From NCBI RefSeq assembly GCF_002262885.1, contig NZ_NKYF01000005.1, positions 310,001-374,000 on the forward strand: 64,000 nt of DNA, written 5' to 3'. The stretch comes from Pseudonocardia sp. MH-G8 (GTDB lineage: Bacteria; Actinomycetota; Actinomycetes; Mycobacteriales; Pseudonocardiaceae). Below the pieces are notes generated by a model. It ran no database searches. It was not told the origin of the DNA and saw nothing but the letters and a program-made list of their open reading frames with translations. Below are positions 26,201 through 33,697 of the stretch, piece by piece (the first letter of the stretch is position 1; each line of letters begins with the position of its first letter). The position numbers and the translations under genes are program-made.

Positions 26201-26397
26201 GGGCGGGAGGGCAGCAGCAGCGTGGCCGAGGTGGGCTTGCCCGGGTGGAGCGCGGTGAGCACCGAGGCCGGCGCCGCGAACGGGTGCGGCCGCGCGCTGC
26301 GCAAGGACCGCACCGACGAGGTGGCGGGCCGCTCGCCGTCCTCGGCCCAGAGCAGCACCCCGCGGCCGGGGGACCAGAGGGCGTGGACGGCGAGCAC
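23215..26397 (-). CDS. SNF2-family DNA-dependent ATPase/helicase
   Basis: 1060 residues. The first ~560 are the bacterial SNF2-associated region; the ATPase core follows: motif I DDMGLGKT, II LDEAQAIKN, III TGTPVENRL, then the C-terminal RecA lobe with V SLKAGGTGLTLTAANHV and VI QATDRAFRIGQ. The end includes KKALSSMVVGDGEGWLTELS. Such enzymes translocate on duplex DNA and remodel protein-DNA complexes. GTG start; the SWIM gene overlaps its end. The RapA/HepA-like role is family knowledge, not shown here. Confidence 0.93.
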   Translation of the reverse strand: MLAVHALWSPGRGVLLWAEDGERPATSSVRSLRSARPHPFAAPASVLTALHPGKPTSATLLLPSRPGGPLASPELVRSGRRGGSPRGGPVLRAWTVPALAVDVAELEDLADEARYGASVAHLRAVAALAADLASRGRVLPTMARAGSRAVARWRPVVQGLDAVTLDALVEALPPVARAEAAGSARTRQSGADPHELVADALAALTDTAVRDRLARAPEPVAVLPPRSGRAPRRLPAAEAWLAALLTPGGRVGGEQGVPAGELAVLADAVAEWDAFGAGTTGEGRACFRLSEISTLHDPADPGADPIDQTGDGTRWVLEFLLQSTADPSLLVGAEQVWSGGAERLFVDPQEMLLAELGRAARVHPALARALRQARPERLDLTVDDAHEFLTTRAPLLVEAGFGVQLPSGWDGARRVGLTLSARSTPAERVLTRSGLGREQLAEFRWSIAVGDEELSEEEISDLVATKAPLVRLRGRWVSVDAERLRKGLEFLRKARRRRDAGAPTAAEVLALAQRHPDDWDEDEVPLPVTAVRSEGWIGALLDGSAERTIAPVAPPPGFRAQLRPYQQRGVSWLAFLSELGLGACLADDMGLGKTVQMLALEAHERAARTDAGERRGPTLLVCPMSLVGTWQREAARFTPDLRVLAHHGPGRRHGEALAAAIAEADLVVTTYATAARDGDELAAVAWRRLVLDEAQAIKNSRASHARAVRRFDAEHRVALTGTPVENRLSELWSIMDVLNPGLLGTAESFRHRYAIPVERHGDTEAAGLLRRVTRPYLLRRLKTDPTIIDDLPDKIEVTQHYRLTREQASLYRTVVDDMLEKIEDTEGIERRGNVLAAMAKLKQVCNHPAQLLHDGSPVGRRSGKIIRLEEILTEILDEGDRVLCFTQFTEFGHLLVPHLSARFDTDVAFLHGGTPKKRRDEMVTRFQAGEGPPIMLLSLKAGGTGLTLTAANHVIHLDRWWNPAVENQATDRAFRIGQRRNVQVRKFVCPGTVEERIDELITKKKALSSMVVGDGEGWLTELSTESLRELFTLGADALEEAAAEDLAEDLTQDAAEVGGA

Positions 26398-26745
26398 GGG
26401 TTCAGGCTACGGAGGCGCTCCGACGATTCGGCGCGACGGGCCGCGTGCTCCGCGCCGGCGCCGGCCCCTCTGATCGATGCGAGCAGTACAGGACCGCGGT
26501 CGGCGCAGCCGTGACGCGCGACTCGCAATGATCACAAGGCGTTGATCGCGGCGAGCAGCACGTGGCGGTGGTCGGCACCGCCCTGGCGTGCTTCTCGGAC
26601 CGATCTTGCAACGGACGATTTTCCCGCCGCCCTCGCCTCGATCGCGTCGGGATCGACGGTGGATCCCGACGCCCCGGTAGGCGTACGGTCACCACGTTCG
26701 ATGGAACGGGATCGAATTCCGAGTAGTGGAACGAGGGGGTGGCCG
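26398..26745. other. Divergent intergenic region without a supported gene
   Basis: 348 bp between the SNF2 gene and mannonate dehydratase. It is somewhat less GC-rich than the flanks and has many GATC sites. The dehydratase reading frame stays open through it but without start context or conserved sequence. A weak dyad, GGAAC-N8-ATTCC at 26703-26720, lies 26 bp upstream of the dehydratase start and could be an operator for a sugar-acid regulator not encoded here. Confidence 0.5.
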
Positions 26746-27735
26746 ATGCGGATCGCCGAGATGCTGCCGGCCGAGCGGGCGGACGGGAACCTCTGGCCTC
26801 TCATGCGCCAGGCCGGGGTGACCGACGCGGTGGGCACGCTGCCCGGCGATCCCCGCCCGCGGGCGGGCGAGGACGCGCCGTGGGACTGGTTGCCCATGGT
26901 TCGCGCCAAGGACCTCTACGAGCGCAACGGGTTCGACCTGGGGGTCATCGAGTGGCGGCCCCCGTTCAACCTCGCCAAGCGCGGGCTGCCGGGCCGCGAC
27001 GAGGAGATCGAGAACGTCTGCACGTTGCTGCGCAACATGGGCAGGCTCGGGATCCCGGTCTGGTGCTACGAGTGGATGACCGACCGCAACTGGGTGCGCA
27101 CGAGCACCGCGATCCCCGCGCGCGGAGGCTCCACGGTCACCGGCTTCGATCGCAAGATCTTCGAGGCCGGGCCGTCACCGGCACTCGGGGGCATCGCCGA
27201 GGAACAGCTGTGGGAGAACCTCGAGTACTTCCTCGCGCGCGTGCTGCCGGTCGCGGAGGAGGCGGGCGTGCGGCTGGCCATGCACCCCGACGACCCGCCG
27301 ATCTCCCCGCTGGGCGGCATCGGCCGGATCATGTCCAGCGTCACCGGGTTCCGCCGGCTGCTGGAGATCTCCGACAGCCCGATGAACGGTGTGACGTTCT
27401 GCCAGGGCAACTTCCGGCTCATGACCGACGACGTGCCGGGCACCATCCGCGAGATCGGTGGGTCCGGCCGGATCCACTTCGTGCACTTCCGCGACGTGGA
27501 GGGCACCGTCGACTCCTTCGTCGAGACCTGGCACGACGCGGGCCCGACCGACATGCGCGCCTGCATCGAGGCCTACCGCGGCATCGGTTTCGACGGGCTG
27601 ATGCGCTCGGACCACGTCCCGACGCTGCACGGCGAGGTCGGCGCCCAGGCCGGGTACGGGGTGCTCGGACGCCTCTACGCGGTCGGCTACATCCGCGGGC
27701 TACTCGAAGGCACAGCGGCGCCGGCGGGTTCCTGA
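26746..27735 (+). CDS. uxuA: Mannonate dehydratase
   Basis: 329 residues. It has TIM-barrel features of the UxuA family: GIPVWCYEWM in the metal-site region, RLAMHPDDPPISPLGGIGRI, GVTFCQGNF and IHFVHFRDVEG carrying the metal ligands His, Cys and His, then MRSDHVPTLHGE. The enzyme dehydrates D-mannonate to 2-keto-3-deoxy-D-gluconate in glucuronate breakdown. It is shorter than E. coli UxuA (about 394) but all core motifs are there. GAGGGGG precedes the ATG. No other hexuronate gene is adjacent, which is unusual. Confidence 0.9.
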   Translation: MRIAEMLPAERADGNLWPLMRQAGVTDAVGTLPGDPRPRAGEDAPWDWLPMVRAKDLYERNGFDLGVIEWRPPFNLAKRGLPGRDEEIENVCTLLRNMGRLGIPVWCYEWMTDRNWVRTSTAIPARGGSTVTGFDRKIFEAGPSPALGGIAEEQLWENLEYFLARVLPVAEEAGVRLAMHPDDPPISPLGGIGRIMSSVTGFRRLLEISDSPMNGVTFCQGNFRLMTDDVPGTIREIGGSGRIHFVHFRDVEGTVDSFVETWHDAGPTDMRACIEAYRGIGFDGLMRSDHVPTLHGEVGAQAGYGVLGRLYAVGYIRGLLEGTAAPAGS

Positions 27736-28229
27736 CCGGCCGGGAGCGCCTTGGCGAACCAGCGCTCGGCGTACGGGCCGGCGTTGAAGGGCTCCACCTC
27801 CTCGTACCCGAGCGCCGCGTACAGCGCGCGGGCCTCCACGAGGTCGTGGCGGGTGTCGAGCTACAGGCGGGTGAGGCCGCAGCCCGCGGCGCGGTGTTCC
27901 AGCTCGCGCAGCAGGCCGGTGCCGATCCCGCGGCCGCGCGCAGCAGGTATGACGAAGACCCGCTTGACCTCGCCGACGTCACCCTGCAGGACCCGCAGCC
28001 CGGCGCACCCGATGATGCGCCCGCCGGTGCGGGCCACGAGGAAGATGCCCTTCGGCGGCGCGAGGTCGTCGGAGGGGGCGGCGCGCAGCGCGGCGTCGAT
28101 CTCCTCCTGCGTCGCCGGCCGCCCGTGGTACCGGCCGGCGATGTCGGCCGTGTAGGCGCGCAGGATCGCCTCGGCGGCGGGGGAGTCCGGGGCCGCCGGC
28201 TCGATCTGCGTGTTGCTCCGATCCGGCAC
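27687..28229 (-). pseudogene. GNAT acetyltransferase interrupted by an in-frame TAG
   Basis: From the GTG, 122 codons encode a GNAT with the acetyl-CoA motif VFVIPAARGRGIGTGLLREL. A TAG at 27861-27863 then stops translation directly after GCGLTRL. The same frame continues for 57 codons (LDTRHDLVEARALYAALGYEE and on to FNAGPYAERWFAKAL), which is exactly the expected C-terminal sheet and helix of the fold. So one codon separates a truncated from an intact 180-residue enzyme. The distal part overlaps the convergent uxuA by 49 bp. Pseudogene, sequencing error and readthrough are all possible; truncation would remove beta-6/7 and probably activity. Confidence 0.8.
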
Positions 28230-28279
28230 ACCGCGATCATCCCGGCGGGCCGGTGCCGTCGCGACCGGGTTCCGTCGCG

Positions 28280-28594
28280 TCAGAGGCCGAAGCGGGCACG
28301 CTCGGCTTCGGGCACCAGGTCCACGTAGTCGGGGTGCCTCGCGATCCACCTGCGGACGAAGGGGCACTCGGGCAGCACCGCCAGCTGCCGGGCGCGCACG
28401 GCGTCGAGGGCCCCGCGCACCAGGGTGCCGCCCAGGCCCTTGCCCTCGTACGCGTCGTCGATCTCGGTGTGGGTGAAGCGGATCGCCCCGTCCTCGGCGG
28501 CGTACGCGGCCAGGCCGGCGCGCGTGCCGTCGACCCGGATCTCGAACCGCGACCGTTCGGCCACGTCCTGGACCGTGGTCCGGTCGTCGGTCAT
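28280..28594 (-). CDS. Small GNAT (YjdJ-like) N-acetyltransferase
   Basis: 104 residues, one of the short GNAT proteins of the YjdJ/GNAT_2 group. IRFTHTEIDDAYEGKGLGGTLVRGALDAVR holds the shortened acetyl-CoA motif (EGKGLGGTLV) and LPECPFVRRWIARHPDY the characteristic C-terminal end. Such proteins acetylate small targets or proteins; substrate unknown. Same strand as the MBL hydrolase upstream (30 bp gap), so likely cotranscribed. Confidence 0.88.
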   Translation of the reverse strand: MTDDRTTVQDVAERSRFEIRVDGTRAGLAAYAAEDGAIRFTHTEIDDAYEGKGLGGTLVRGALDAVRARQLAVLPECPFVRRWIARHPDYVDLVPEAERARFGL

Positions 28595-28624
28595 GGCATC
28601 TCCTCGCGTCGGGGCTACTCGGGG

Positions 28625-29353
28625 CTACTCGGGGGTGCGCCGGGTGACGGCCTTGGCGAGGAAGCGTCGCACGGCCGCCCGGGCGCCGTCGATGATCTCG
28701 GGCCCGTGGGTGAAGCCGGCCTGCTCGTACTCCAGCTCTCCGAGGACGTGGGCGGTGCGGCGGCACAGCCGGAAGTCCGAGCACAGCATGCGGGGCGAGT
28801 AGCGCACACCGAGCACGTTGAAGATGGCATCTCCGGTGATCAGCGTGCGGGACCGCTCGTGGAGCAGCGAGACGTGGCCGGGGGAGTGGCCCGGGGTCGC
28901 CACCACCCGTAGCCCGCCCGCGACAGCGAGCACCTGCCCGTCGGCGAGCTGCTCGCTCACCGGCACGGGTGGGAAGCCGCCCCCGGGCAGCCGTGCGAAG
29001 AGCCGCCCCGTCGCGGTCGAGGGGTCGTTCGGCGGCGACGTACCCGCTTCGGCGAACCCGGCGTCGCCCTCGTGCACGGCGATCGGGGCCCCGGTGCGGG
29101 CCGCCAGGTCCGCCGCGCCGCCCGCGTGGTCGGGGTGGGCGTGGGTGAGCACGATCCGCTGCACGTCGGACGGGTGCTTCCCGAGTGCCGCCAGTCCCGC
29201 GACGATCTTGGGCGGCGCGCTCCGCAGTCCCGTGTCGACGAGCGTGACGGAGCCGTCGTCGTCGAGCAGGGCGAAGGAGTTCGTGGCCGCCGAACCGACG
29301 GTGGGGATGCGGAAGACGCCGGGGGCGATCGCCACGGCGGGGGGAGGGGCCAT
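28625..29353 (-). CDS. MBL-fold metallo-hydrolase
   Basis: 242 residues. The metal-binding motif LTHAHPDHAGGAADL (HxHxDH), the later GHSPGHVSL histidine and GDAIFN aspartate form a di-zinc site of the metallo-beta-lactamase fold. Its size and lack of extra domains fit the broad glyoxalase II/lactonase-like group that hydrolyses thioesters, lactones or related bonds; substrate unknown. ATG start, divergent from the TIGR03668-type oxidoreductase with 71 bp between. Confidence 0.88.
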   Translation of the reverse strand: MAPPPAVAIAPGVFRIPTVGSAATNSFALLDDDGSVTLVDTGLRSAPPKIVAGLAALGKHPSDVQRIVLTHAHPDHAGGAADLAARTGAPIAVHEGDAGFAEAGTSPPNDPSTATGRLFARLPGGGFPPVPVSEQLADGQVLAVAGGLRVVATPGHSPGHVSLLHERSRTLITGDAIFNVLGVRYSPRMLCSDFRLCRRTAHVLGELEYEQAGFTHGPEIIDGARAAVRRFLAKAVTRRTPE

Positions 29354-29424
29354 GCACCCGCAGCGTAGCCACGTCCGGCTGGCAGGGGGCTCAGCAACTC
29401 CGGCCCCGGAGGAGACTGCGGGGC

Positions 29425-29850
29425 GTGCCCGCCCTCGATCCCGCCGCCCGGCGCTCCCGGCTCGCCACCGCCCCCGTCGCCCGCCTCGCCACGCTGCGCG
29501 CCGACGGCACCCCGCGCCTCGTGCCGATCACGTTCGCCCTGGTGGACGGGCTGATCTGCTCGGCGATCGACGAGGTGAAGCCGAAGACCACGACCCGCCT
29601 CGCCCGGCTCACCGACATCGAGGGCGACCCGCGGGTCGGGCTCGTGGCCGACCACTACGCCGACGACTGGTCAGCGCTGTGGTGGGTGCGCGTGGACGGC
29701 ACCGCGGCCCTGCACCGGGACGGCGAACTGCGCGCCCGCGCGCTCGTGGCCCTGGCGGCCAAGTATCCGCCCTACGCCGCGGCGCCGCCGGCCGGCGCGG
29801 TGCTGGTGATCACCCCGACCCGGTGGGCGGGGTGGACGGCGACGGGGTGA
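29425..29850 (+). CDS. PPOX-class F420-dependent oxidoreductase (TIGR03668 type)
   Basis: 141 residues of the split-barrel flavin/F420-binding fold. ARLATLRADGTPRLVPITFALVDG is the N-terminal barrel segment; SALWWVRVDGTAAL with the Trp-Trp pair is typical of TIGR03668. Family members use deazaflavin F420, which fits an actinomycete. GTG start. It is monocistronic, followed by the gene-free repeat region. Confidence 0.85.
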   Translation: MPALDPAARRSRLATAPVARLATLRADGTPRLVPITFALVDGLICSAIDEVKPKTTTRLARLTDIEGDPRVGLVADHYADDWSALWWVRVDGTAALHRDGELRARALVALAAKYPPYAAAPPAGAVLVITPTRWAGWTATG

Positions 29851-29896
29851 CGCCGGCTGCGGAGGGCGCCGATCCGGTTGCCGCGCGGCGTGAGCC

Positions 29897-30546
29897 GTAC
29901 GCCAGGGCCCTCGCGACCGCACTCAGGTACGTCTCGCATGCCGGCTGGCGCCATGATCGGCAGGAGTGGTGTGACAGCGACAGATCTGTCGCCCCCACAC
30001 CGTCTGCTGATCATGGCCGCCCCGCGTTCCGCGGAACGCCCTGTTCATGATCAGATAGACGGGAGAGGGAATCGGGGAAGATCCAACCCCTCTCACGTCT
30101 ACGTCGTCGTGGAATCTCCTGTGGGCGCGCCGTTCCCGGCTCACTGCCACTGCCTCGTACCGGGTCTGGACCTTCCGTGCAATCGGCCGGGTTCCCCTGC
30201 TCCTGCCCGTCGGCGGGGTGGCCGGGTCGGCACAACTGCCGGATACCGGGGCTGGGTGGGCAGCCGTCCCCGGAACGGGCCTGGGCCCGCGCCGTGAACG
30301 GCTGCCCGGCCGACCACGATATTCGTTGCTCGTACCCAACCCGGCCACCTTCGGCGCGGAGGTCGGGCTCGACGCCGAACCCACTGCGCGTGAGACCCAG
30401 AATTGCGGTGGGGCAGGACCTGTCGAGCCGGGAACGGCGCGCCCACCGCAACCGGGGCTACGAGGCAGGTACACGGGGAGGACCGTCGGCAGGCCACGGC
30501 GAGGAGCGTCGGCCGGCCGCAGGCGCCGGGCTGACCCGTGTCCGGT
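29897..30546. repeat. Dispersed intergenic repeat, copy 2
   Basis: Longer counterpart of 18384-18786, in the same orientation, between convergent genes (the whole 780-bp gap 29851-30631 has no supported gene). It keeps the same landmarks, including the perfect palindrome GCGTTCCGCGGAACGC at 30024-30039 and CTCCTGTGGGCGCGCCG. An extra ~150-bp block near 30190-30335 and a second near 30440-30510 are absent from copy 1. Different gene contexts argue for dispersal rather than local duplication. Confidence 0.75.
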
Positions 30547-30631
30547 CACGCCCCTGGTTCGTGCCGTGCACCCCTTGACGGGGGACGGATCGCCGACCGG
30601 CCGCGGCACGACCGGTGAACGTGGGTGGTCG

Positions 30632-31393
30632 CTAGGCCAGGGTGCGCAGGAACGCCGCGACCGCGGCCTCCACCTGGTCCGCGCGCTCCAGGTGCGGGGC
30701 GTGGCCGCAGTCGAGCACCTCCAGCGCGACGGGGCCGCTCGCCCGGTCCCGCACGGCCTCGACGTGCACCACCGTGCCGTACGGGTCCTGCGTGCCCTGC
30801 ACCCCCAGCACCGGGGCGCTGATCCCCCTCAGTTCGGACCGGATGTCCCACTCCCGGAAGGTGTCGTCGAGCCAGCCGTCGTTCCAGTTCCAGAAGGTGA
30901 CGTCGGGATCGCGGTGGTGGCGCGCCATCCGGGCCCGCAGGTCGCCCTGGGTGTAGGCGCGGCGGGCCTCCTCGATGCCGCGCAGCCCGGCCTCCTCCAC
31001 GAACACGTGCGGCGCGAGCACGACGAGACCGTCCACCGCCGAGGCGGCCGCGTGCAGCAGCGCGATCGACGCGCCGTCGCTGTGCCCGACGAGCACCACG
31101 TGCTCCAGCCCGAGCGCCGCGCGCACCGCCGGTACGACCTCGCCTGCCTCGTCGTGCATGTAGCGCGGGGTGCGCTTCCCGGGCGGGACGTCGGAACCGC
31201 CGTGCCCGAGGCGGGAGAACGCCACCGCGCGCCGTCCGGTGGCGGCGGCGAGCCGGTGGTGGAACCCGCGCCAGAGCCGGACGGAGCCGAGCCCCTCGTG
31301 CAGGAACAGCAGCGCGGCGCGGGCGGGGTCGCCGGGAACGTCCTCGTACTCGACGCGGCCACCCGGCACGCCGACGAGCGGGAGCTCAGACAT
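30632..31393 (-). CDS. Alpha/beta hydrolase
   Basis: 253 residues. The nucleophile elbow is GHSDGAS (Ser), an oxyanion segment LFLHEGLGSVRLW precedes it, and LDCGHAPHLERADQV holds the C-terminal catalytic His; an Asp in GVQGTQDPYGT is the likely acid. Esterase, lactonase or haloacid-type substrates are all possible. It is the last gene of a five-gene minus-strand run; its start overlaps the stop of the acetyltransferase upstream by 8 bp. Confidence 0.87.
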   Translation of the reverse strand: MSELPLVGVPGGRVEYEDVPGDPARAALLFLHEGLGSVRLWRGFHHRLAAATGRRAVAFSRLGHGGSDVPPGKRTPRYMHDEAGEVVPAVRAALGLEHVVLVGHSDGASIALLHAAASAVDGLVVLAPHVFVEEAGLRGIEEARRAYTQGDLRARMARHHRDPDVTFWNWNDGWLDDTFREWDIRSELRGISAPVLGVQGTQDPYGTVVHVEAVRDRASGPVALEVLDCGHAPHLERADQVEAAVAAFLRTLA

Positions 31394-31874
31394 ACCGGTG
31401 CATCACGTGCAGGCCGACGAGCCCGTGCTCGGGGTGGTCGAACGCCTCCGGCACGGTCGCGAGGACCTCGAAGCCGAGGCGACGCCAGAGGTGGACCGCG
31501 GCGGTGTTGGTCTCGACGACCGCGTTGAACTGGATGCTCCGGTAGCCGGCGGCGCGGGCCCACTCCACGACGTGCGCACCGAGCGCGCGCCCGACCCCGC
31601 GGCCCTGGTGTTGCGGGTCGACCATGAAGCTGGCCGTGGCGACGTGGGCTCCCCGGCCGGGGCGGTTGGGTCCCATCTTCGCCGAGCCAAGGAGCGTGCC
31701 GTCCGCGACGGCGACGACCGTGCGCCCGGGCGGTTCCTCCATCCACAGCGGGCGAGCCTGCGCGGCCGTCAGCCCTTCCGGGTAGGCGTAGGTCCGCCCG
31801 GCCGCCACGACGGCCGAGAAGATCGGGAAGATGTCCGGCCAGTCCTGATCGCGGGCCGCCCTGATCTCGAGCAC
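31386..31874 (-). CDS. GNAT-family N-acetyltransferase
   Basis: 162 residues. FMVDPQHQGRGVGRALGAHVVEWA is the acetyl-CoA motif A, GYRSIQFNAVVETNTAAVHLWRRLGFEVLATVPEAF the C-terminal part with the N-x-AxxLxxxxGF signature. The segment ILxxxAAGRTYAYPEG near the N-terminus resembles GNATs similar to phosphinothricin acetyltransferase, but this one lacks enough distinguishing residues. The GTG start was chosen because the longer open frame runs back through the MmcQ gene. Operon with the hydrolase. Confidence 0.85.
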   Translation of the reverse strand: MLEIRAARDQDWPDIFPIFSAVVAAGRTYAYPEGLTAAQARPLWMEEPPGRTVVAVADGTLLGSAKMGPNRPGRGAHVATASFMVDPQHQGRGVGRALGAHVVEWARAAGYRSIQFNAVVETNTAAVHLWRRLGFEVLATVPEAFDHPEHGLVGLHVMHRYV

Positions 31875-31894
31875 GAGCGCGAGCCTGCCTGCGA

Positions 31895-32254
31895 TCAGCC
31901 GTCCCCGTCCAGCCGGGCGGTCAGCTTCCGGGGTGCGACCTCCCGGTAGGCGTCGGTGACGATCTCGGCGATCTCGGTCCAGTCGAGCGCGGGCACGTCG
32001 AGGTACACGCCCAGCCACCCGCGGCCACCGACGTAGGGAGGTCGGAAGAACCGGCTCGGATCCGACGCCACCAGCTCCTCCTGCACGCCGGGCGGGGCGG
32101 CGCACCAGAACGCGAGCCGGTCGTCGTGGTGGTGGTCGGCGAACATCACGAAGGTCTTGCGGACGAACCAGGTGGGCTCGCCGTGGCTGATCTTCTCGGT
32201 CACCTCGGGCAACGCGGTGCACAGCGCCCGCAGCCGCTCGAGGGGAGTGGTCAT
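31895..32254 (-). CDS. MmcQ/YjbR-family DNA-binding-fold protein
   Basis: 119 residues. It has the CyaY-like fold of the MmcQ/YjbR family: LPEVTEKISHGEPTWFVRKTFVMFAD near the N-terminus, then SRFFRPPYVGGRGWLGVYLD, and the VAPRKLTARL end. The family is named for a double-wing DNA-binding similarity, but no function is established. Its ATG overlaps the stop of the O-methyltransferase (ATGA), so translation is coupled. Confidence 0.88.
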   Translation of the reverse strand: MTTPLERLRALCTALPEVTEKISHGEPTWFVRKTFVMFADHHHDDRLAFWCAAPPGVQEELVASDPSRFFRPPYVGGRGWLGVYLDVPALDWTEIAEIVTDAYREVAPRKLTARLDGDG

Positions 32255-33246
32255 GCCGGGACCGCCCGCAGCACCGAGTAGCCCGACCCGGCCGCGGGCG
32301 TCACCCCGACCAGGCGCAGCCCGGCCGCGGAGAGCAGGGCGGTGAACTCCTCCTCCGTGCGCTCCTTCCCCCCGGTGCAGGTGAGCATGTTCAGGTCGCT
32401 CATGAGCAGCGTCCGCTGCCCCGCGAGGGCCGCCGGCTCGTCGACGAACACGGGCTCCACCACGAGCACCACACCGTGCGGCGGCATCGCCTCCCGGATC
32501 CGGGCGAGGATCGCGACGCTGCGCTCGTCGTCCCAGTCGTGGATCACGCTCTTCACGACGTACGCGTCCGCGGCGGGCACGGTGCCGAAGAAGTCGCCGG
32601 TCACGACCTCACAGCGCTGGTCGACGACCAGGTCGGTGGCCCCGGAGGGGGTGTCGAACAGGATCCCGTGCAGCTCGGGGTGCGCGTCGAGGAATGCGGC
32701 CAGGAGCGTGCCGTTGCCGCCTCCGACGTCGGCGAGCGTGCCGACCCCGGTGAGGTCGCAGGCGGCGACGATCCCCGGCGCGGCCCGCCGCGTGCCCTCG
32801 GCCATCGCCTCGGTGAAGATCGCGTTGAGTGCCGGGTCGGCGGCGAAGTGGGCGAACGACGAGTGACCCGTGAGCTTCTCGAACGACGGCTCCCCGGTGC
32901 GGACGCTCCACTCCAGCTCGCCCCAGGCCCGCCAGACCGCGTCCCCGCAGAACAGTTGGGCGAGGTTGCCCATCGAACCCGGGGTGCCGGTCCGCAGCAG
33001 CTGCCCGCCGTCGGTCAGCGCGTACCCGTCGTCGGCCGGAGTCACGAGGTCGAGCCCGATGGCCGCGCGAAGCAGCCGGGCGAGCGGCCCGGGCCGCGAC
33101 CCGGTGCGTGCGGCGAGCGCATCGAGGCCCAGCGCGCCCTCCCCGAGCGCGTCGGGTACGCCGAGGCGGGCCAGGGTCTGCACGACCTGGGCGGGGAAGA
33201 ACCCGAACACCAGCCCGGCCACCCGCTCCTGCTCCGACGCCGTCAC
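32251..33246 (-). CDS. SAM-dependent O-methyltransferase (COMT-like)
   Basis: 331 residues. A helical N-terminal dimerisation and winged-helix region (about 1-130) is followed by the SAM-binding motif LADVGGGNGTLLAAF, GDFFGTVPAADAYVVKSVIHDWDDE (with the HDW catalytic region) and the GGKERTEEEF end. This is the plant-like COMT/hydroxyneurosporene O-methyltransferase group common in actinomycete secondary metabolism. No synthase gene lies nearby. The GTG overlaps the stop of the VOC gene (GTGA); a longer frame upstream lacks a ribosome site. Confidence 0.87.
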   Translation of the reverse strand: MTASEQERVAGLVFGFFPAQVVQTLARLGVPDALGEGALGLDALAARTGSRPGPLARLLRAAIGLDLVTPADDGYALTDGGQLLRTGTPGSMGNLAQLFCGDAVWRAWGELEWSVRTGEPSFEKLTGHSSFAHFAADPALNAIFTEAMAEGTRRAAPGIVAACDLTGVGTLADVGGGNGTLLAAFLDAHPELHGILFDTPSGATDLVVDQRCEVVTGDFFGTVPAADAYVVKSVIHDWDDERSVAILARIREAMPPHGVVLVVEPVFVDEPAALAGQRTLLMSDLNMLTCTGGKERTEEEFTALLSAAGLRLVGVTPAAGSGYSVLRAVPA

Positions 33247-33629
33247 GGCTTCACCTGCGGCCGGTAGCTGCCGACCGACCACACGTTGCCCTCGGGGTCG
33301 CGCACCGCGTACTCCCGCGAGCCGTAGGGCTGGTCCACCAGGTCGTGCACGACCTCCGCGCCGGCGTCCACGGCACGCGCGTGGTGGGCGTCGACGGCGC
33401 CGGGCCCGTCCACGGCGAGGTAGACGACGGCGCGTCCCGTGTCGAAGGCATCCGGGGTGGCAGGACGCGAGCCGATCATGACGACGCCGTCGCCGAAGCT
33501 CAGCTCCGCGTGGGCGATGCTGCCGTCGTCGGCGGTGCTCACGTGCTGTTCGGTGAACCCGAGCACCCCGGTCAGGAACGCCATGGCGGCGCGCGCGTCG
33601 TCATAGCGGAGGGTGGTGTAGATGCTCAT
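33243..33629 (-). CDS. VOC-family (glyoxalase/bleomycin-resistance-like) protein
   Basis: 128 residues forming two beta-alpha-beta3 repeats. DDARAAMAFLTGVLGFTEQH and the C-terminal REYAVRDPEGNVWSVGSYRP are the two halves; the D-PEGN-WS pattern is typical of bleomycin/fosfomycin resistance-like VOC proteins. Metal ligands cannot be assigned with confidence. First gene of the run ending with the alpha/beta hydrolase; its ATG has no strong ribosome site. Confidence 0.87.
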   Translation of the reverse strand: MSIYTTLRYDDARAAMAFLTGVLGFTEQHVSTADDGSIAHAELSFGDGVVMIGSRPATPDAFDTGRAVVYLAVDGPGAVDAHHARAVDAGAEVVHDLVDQPYGSREYAVRDPEGNVWSVGSYRPQVKP

Positions 33630-33697
33630 GCGGCGACCGTAGGAGCGGAGCCCGGACCACGGCTTGTACGAATGGGAACGTCCCTCGTCCGCGCGGG

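Noticed and set aside
23071..26514. A 1147-codon plus-strand open frame opposite the SWIM/SNF2 genes
   Set aside because: It is antisense to two genes with complete family motifs; in very GC-rich DNA the antisense of a real gene is often open. No domain is recognisable.
29923..30609. A minus-strand protein-coding gene within repeat copy 2
   Set aside because: Part of the frame resembles frames in copy 1 because the DNA is repeated; the insertions in copy 2 break collinearity, no start context or domain is present.
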